DNA from: a virus
Strand: one strand, 5' to 3'
IMG/VR virus record: IMGVR_UViG_3300017730_000067
Location: 1-26,203 of that record
DNA: 26,203 nucleotides
The position numbers were made by a program, and so were the translations under genes. Positions within the stretch are counted from its first letter, which is position 1, and the number at the start of each line of letters is the position of its first letter. Positions 23,158 to 26,203 of the stretch are shown here, in pieces. The notes below the pieces were generated by a model. It was not told the origin of the DNA. It did no database searches and was given only the letters and a program-made list of their open reading frames with translations.

Positions 23158-24744
23158 TTAATAACCAAATGTAGCATCTGCTACCCTCATACCACTTGAA
23201 TAACTGCCTTGTGTATCAAAATCAAATATACTAAAACGTGGTCTTGACATTATACCATAACGTAAAGCATCGTACAAGTGGTCTTCTGAGGTAGTGTCAA
23301 TGTCTTCTGGATTTTTTTTATCTATAGGTAGTGCAGGTAGTTGAGATATTATATTAACACAATTATCAAAAAAGACTAGCCGTGGTTCTTCTGTAAACTC
23401 ATCTACCTGTAACCGTCTGTGTATTTCGTTTTTACCAGATACCCTTGAACCTTTTGATCTATCTGAAGGTCGCCAACGACAACCTCTTTGGATCATTTGT
23501 TCGGCAAGGCTAGGGCCAGTATCACCACGTTTATGCCAAAGAGAAGAGTCCAGAACTCCGTATTTAATACTTCCATCTTCTGCCTCTAAATCTAATATCA
23601 TATCTGCTAAGTCAGTAGCAAGAACTTTACTTACATATAACTCTCTATAAACTATTAACTGTTCACTAGGGGATATAGCAAACCAAACTACACCAGACTT
23701 ACTTCCGTACCCATAGTCACATGCTCTAAACTTTACCCAGTTGTTAGGTATGTAAAATGGTTCAACTACGTGTACTTTTCTGTCAAACTCTGTAAAGGCT
23801 GCGCCTTCTTTAATATCCCAATCACCATCAAGTAATTGCCTACGTTGTTGTTCAGGAAGTGACAGAAGCATTGCCTCATAGTCACCCTGTTCTGCTAGGT
23901 AAGGATTATCGGAAAGACGGGCAGGTATAAACCTACGTTTGAATAAAGGCTTACCAGCCTTGGCATGTCCAGAAGGATAACGTAATACTTCAGTTGTTTC
24001 AATATCTGTTGCATCAAATGATGTACCGTGTGGGGCAGGGTCAATAAACATTTTTTTAACCCAATGATGACCTCTACCTCCGGGGTTAGTAGTAGCTCTC
24101 ATGTATACAGGAAGATCATGTGCTGTCGATCTCAAACGACTCCTCATATAATTCCACGAAAATGGGGTAGGCCACTGAGTGAGTTCGTCAAAACCTATCC
24201 AACTAAATGCCAGACCTTGGTATCTTAGTACGTCATCTTCCCTGTCTAGGTAGGACATCCACAGTCTAGCACCAGAGGGTGCAGTCCATTGCATCTTACG
24301 TTCTGACCACTTAATACCGGGCCATATCTTAGGATACATTTCTTGAGACTTAAATATAAGTTCTCTTAGTTCTTCTGTAGTGTGCCGTAAGAGCAATCCT
24401 GAGAAGGCTGGATGGCCCATAAAACGTAGTGGGTCTGCCAACATTGCATATGACTTACCACCACCTGCAGAGCCACCGTATAGTACTTCACGTTCACCTG
24501 CAGCTAAGAAGTCAGTCTGTGGTCCAGCATTTGGTTTGAAGATAACATTATGTTGCTCTTCTATCGGTGCTAGTTCTTCAACTACTACAGCAGGTTTAGG
24601 CTGCGTTTGTTTCTTGCGTTTCGTTGTCTTGGGCTTTTGCACCGAGCCTTGTACGTTCGATTTCTTCCGCCTTGGCGATTGCCTTTTTCGCATAGTCTGC
24701 CCATCTGCGTAGGCTTCCAGCTTTGTTTTTTCTTCTTCGTTCAT
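23158..24744 (-). CDS. Terminase large subunit
   Basis: A 528-residue packaging motor. Walker A is YGGSAGGGKS (89-98, K97), Walker B is WIGFDE (D186, E187), and the ATTNPGG coupling motif is at 217-223. The C-terminal nuclease domain shows the acids D343 (FRACDYGYGS), D399 (YGVLDSSLW), and D488/D492 (SEDHLYDALRY). It hydrolyses ATP to push DNA into the head and cuts the concatemer. The first 60 residues are basic and Lys/Arg/Gln-rich, and overlap the previous gene by 149 bases (ATG at 24744). An in-frame ATG at residue 18 (24693) is the alternative start. No start beyond the overlap is available, so a long overlap is real either way. Confidence 0.95.
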   Translation of the reverse strand: MNEEEKTKLEAYADGQTMRKRQSPRRKKSNVQGSVQKPKTTKRKKQTQPKPAVVVEELAPIEEQHNVIFKPNAGPQTDFLAAGEREVLYGGSAGGGKSYAMLADPLRFMGHPAFSGLLLRHTTEELRELIFKSQEMYPKIWPGIKWSERKMQWTAPSGARLWMSYLDREDDVLRYQGLAFSWIGFDELTQWPTPFSWNYMRSRLRSTAHDLPVYMRATTNPGGRGHHWVKKMFIDPAPHGTSFDATDIETTEVLRYPSGHAKAGKPLFKRRFIPARLSDNPYLAEQGDYEAMLLSLPEQQRRQLLDGDWDIKEGAAFTEFDRKVHVVEPFYIPNNWVKFRACDYGYGSKSGVVWFAISPSEQLIVYRELYVSKVLATDLADMILDLEAEDGSIKYGVLDSSLWHKRGDTGPSLAEQMIQRGCRWRPSDRSKGSRVSGKNEIHRRLQVDEFTEEPRLVFFDNCVNIISQLPALPIDKKNPEDIDTTSEDHLYDALRYGIMSRPRFSIFDFDTQGSYSSGMRVADATFGY

Positions 24745-25024
24745 TATCCAACCGTTTCTTTAATCCAACATGTGATATGTCTCTGCCCGTATTTCGTGTG
24801 AGCCAGTTAGCTACTTCACGATAAGAATACTGTTTCAAGTATTTCTTTGCTTGCATAAGCATATCAAGTTCGTGATCAATTGGCAAGAGTATTCCGCCAT
24901 CATTTGGGTCTAATTCATAACCAAAGGGAACGGTTCTTGCAACACGTGGGATCGGAACCCATTCATTGTCTTCTTGTAGGTCTGTTGGTTGGGGTAGTTT
25001 CCACGTACCTAGTGGTTTAGTCAT
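24596..25024 (-). CDS. Helix-turn-helix protein, candidate terminase accessory/small subunit
   Basis: A 142-residue protein. Residues about 30-60 (RTVPFGYELDPNDGGILLPI) are followed by a helical core with YLKQYSYREVANWLTRNTGR and DISHVGLKKRLDNERRRK, which looks like a helix-turn-helix with a recognition helix. The C-terminal 40 residues are basic and coiled (ADYAKKAIAKAEEIERTRL). Similar proteins sit directly upstream of the large terminase in marine podoviruses. A DNA-recognition role in packaging is likely. It overlaps the preceding gene by 8 bases and the large terminase by 149. The terminase function is inferred from position. Confidence 0.65.
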   Translation of the reverse strand: MTKPLGTWKLPQPTDLQEDNEWVPIPRVARTVPFGYELDPNDGGILLPIDHELDMLMQAKKYLKQYSYREVANWLTRNTGRDISHVGLKKRLDNERRRKNKAGSLRRWADYAKKAIAKAEEIERTRLGAKAQDNETQETNAA

Positions 25025-25391
25025 CTTTATCCTGTGATTGTTTTGGGGGCATAAGCATTACACCACCCGTTGACTCTACTTGCATCTTCTCTGTTTTTAC
25101 TAGACCAGTACGATCTAGCAGTTCTTTAGCTGCTGCCATCTTATCACGAATGCCTAGTTCAGTTGGGTCATACAAAGCTCCAACCATTGCCATTGCAGCT
25201 TTAGGTACGTTACGTGCCAGATAACTGTGTGTAACATCTAATATCTCCTCTTTCAAACTATTTGTAATCTCACGATTAGTAGTGTTAGGAGAATAGCCAG
25301 CAAGTTTCTTGGCAGTAGTAATGTCACCACCTGCCTCATCCATAAGGATGTCTAAAAACTTTTGTTGACGTTCTGTTAATTCTCTAGCCAT
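25017..25391 (-). CDS. Putative terminase small subunit
   Basis: A 124-residue helical protein with LTERQQKFLDILMDEAGGD, AKKLAGYSPNTTNREITNSL (helix-turn-helix like), and a long C-terminal helix region ending MAAAKELLDRTGLVKTEKMQ. The N-terminal RQQKFLDILMDEAGGD followed by a KKLAGYS helix is typical of small terminase families that recognise the packaging site. The gene starts 2 bases after the endolysin stop and overlaps the next helix-turn-helix gene by 8. Two DNA-binding candidates in tandem before the motor is unusual. Which one is the true small terminase cannot be decided from sequence. Confidence 0.65.
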   Translation of the reverse strand: MARELTERQQKFLDILMDEAGGDITTAKKLAGYSPNTTNREITNSLKEEILDVTHSYLARNVPKAAMAMVGALYDPTELGIRDKMAAAKELLDRTGLVKTEKMQVESTGGVMLMPPKQSQDKDD

Positions 25392-25392
25392 A

Positions 25393-25845
25393 TTACATCA
25401 TTTCAAAATGTGGGGCATCAATAAATGGTCTACGTGATTGTGATCTACGTAAATCCACATAGGCATTCATAGCATCTTCTGCTGTACCCTGATACATACG
25501 AATGTCTCCCTCAGACCAAGCTGCACCCCACTTGATTGCTACACTGTTACGTCTAGCTGCTTCAGCCATTGCATCACAGATATCATCATATACATTTAGT
25601 TCCCACGAAATGTCTGAACCAAAGTATGCAACTAGGTCTACAGCACGACCATCTAGGTGTTTACTTTTCATAGTCTGTGATCTGCCAGACTCATACAACT
25701 TTTTCTGTTCTTCTAAAGTACGTAAGCCAAAGGTAACTCCAAAGTCTACCTTGGTTAATGTAATAGCATCCATAACAACTGCTACTAGGTCTTTTTCTAC
25801 ACCTTCAAGTTTACGAATACTTCTTGCACTTAATTTAAATGCCAT
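25393..25845 (-). CDS. M15-family peptidase, endolysin
   Basis: A 150-residue enzyme with the M15 zinc motif SKHLDGRAVD (S61, H63, G66, A68, D70) and a distal PHFE motif (H146, E148), with a conserved W107 region (AIKWGAAW). This group includes phage endolysins that cut peptidoglycan cross-bridge peptides (L-Ala-D-Glu or D-Ala type). I set the start at ATG 25843-25845, which lies 1 base after the stop of the upstream holin-like gene and is preceded by GGGAAG. The longer frame begins with GTG at 25884 inside that gene. It follows a holin-like gene, as expected of a lysis pair. It has no signal peptide, so it needs the holin. Confidence 0.9.
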   Translation of the reverse strand: MAFKLSARSIRKLEGVEKDLVAVVMDAITLTKVDFGVTFGLRTLEEQKKLYESGRSQTMKSKHLDGRAVDLVAYFGSDISWELNVYDDICDAMAEAARRNSVAIKWGAAWSEGDIRMYQGTAEDAMNAYVDLRRSQSRRPFIDAPHFEMM

Positions 25846-25846
25846 C

Positions 25847-26203
25847 TTATTTCTTCCCAAAAAACTTGGTAGCTGATCGTACACCGAAACTGGCAGCTAC
25901 AATCACTCCAAGTGTATACTGATACCAATCAGGCATTGTCTCCAACGCCACAAATCCGTTAGCTACAATCTCTCTGCCCCAATCCCCAATGAAGACTAGA
26001 ATTAATGGGATAGAAAATAGGATAGTTAGCCACTCGTCTTTCCAACTAGCCTGAGAACCTTGTGCCATAATTTTTTCCCAGTCAGCTTCACTTGTAGCAC
26101 GACTGAGCATAATCTGTGCTTCAGCTTCAGCTTTGGCAACCTTTGCTTTAGTTTCTGCAGCTTTTGTTTGAACTTTTCCATTAAGCCATGTTCCTACTAA
26201 ACT
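25847..26203 (-). CDS. Holin-like protein (5' end cut by window edge)
   Basis: The frame stays open to the right edge, so the first visible methionine (26108-26110) is not necessarily the start; 31 more codons precede it in frame. Those read SLVGTWLNGKVQTKAAETKA followed by a KVAKAEAEAQI helix, a charged amphipathic helix of the kind preceding membrane segments. Downstream is DEWLTILFSIPLILVFIGDW (one membrane segment) and YTLGVIVAASFGVRSATKFF (a second). This layout, a charged N-terminal helix, DEW, then two hydrophobic segments, fits the holin family described for gene transfer agents and marine phages. It would form membrane holes for the endolysin. Confidence 0.75.
   Translation of the reverse strand, partial: SLVGTWLNGKVQTKAAETKAKVAKAEAEAQIMLSRATSEADWEKIMAQGSQASWKDEWLTILFSIPLILVFIGDWGREIVANGFVALETMPDWYQYTLGVIVAASFGVRSATKFFGKK

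Noticed and set aside
25846-25884. Extension of the endolysin to GTG at 25882-25884
   Set aside because: It would overlap the holin end; the ATG at 25845 has a good ribosome binding site and lies one base from the upstream stop.

Overview
The window is one continuous late-gene block of a tailed phage genome, probably a marine podovirus-like phage. Every gene I can support lies on the minus strand, so transcription runs right to left. Genes are packed with overlaps or gaps of a few bases. The sequence is AT-rich by eye, most starts are ATG with purine-rich ribosome binding sites, and the order is lysis, packaging, head, tail. There are no integrase, replication, tRNA or host genes. A large (712 aa) portal, a gp11/gp12-like tail tube pair and fibres with repeated beta motifs fit uncultured marine podoviruses of AT-rich hosts. 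The host cannot be named from this stretch.

Layout in transcription order. A holin-like gene enters from the right edge (25847-26203, 5' end cut), followed by an M15-type endolysin (25393-25845). Two small DNA-packaging candidates (25017-25391, 24596-25024), the large terminase (23158-24744) and the portal (21009-23147) follow. A 70-residue gene is nested in the portal 3' end (20867-21079). Next are a 993-residue putative virion protein (17893-20874) and a scaffold-like protein (16957-17823). A 248-base gap holds a near-consensus sigma70 promoter and a 5' hairpin, then the major capsid protein (15650-16708) and a decoration-like protein (15153-15635). A hairpin that may terminate or process the capsid message follows (15113-15140). 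Then come a small structural protein (14651-15088) and a collagen-like tail fibre (13079-14626).

Directly behind the collagen-like fibre is the most unusual part, an accessory cassette of eight coupled genes (7687-13070). It holds an unknown protein, three 2-oxoglutarate/Fe(II)-oxygenase-like proteins with three different metal-site signatures, a capsule-type glycosyltransferase-like protein, two radical SAM/SPASM proteins and a DUF6065-like protein. The fibre carries Gly-Pro-Thr triplets. A testable idea is that the cassette hydroxylates and/or glycosylates the fibre. The alternative is that it remodels a host surface glycan or metabolite during infection.

The left third is tail: a 20-residue-repeat protein (6212-7675), a small adaptor-like protein (5883-6200), gp11-like and gp12-like tail tube proteins (5191-5880, 3065-5191), a beta-repeat fibre (1255-3063), another tail protein (428-1255), a membrane-anchored coiled-coil protein (142-414) and a gene running off the left edge (1-120). 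The gp12-like protein contains a domain with what looks like a type 1 copper ligand set.

Three starts differ from the longest open frames. The second radical SAM gene starts at 9867 (ATGA overlap), the endolysin at 25845 and the small post-portal gene at 21079. The holin frame stays open to the right edge. All assignments are by eye from sequence; no database search was run.
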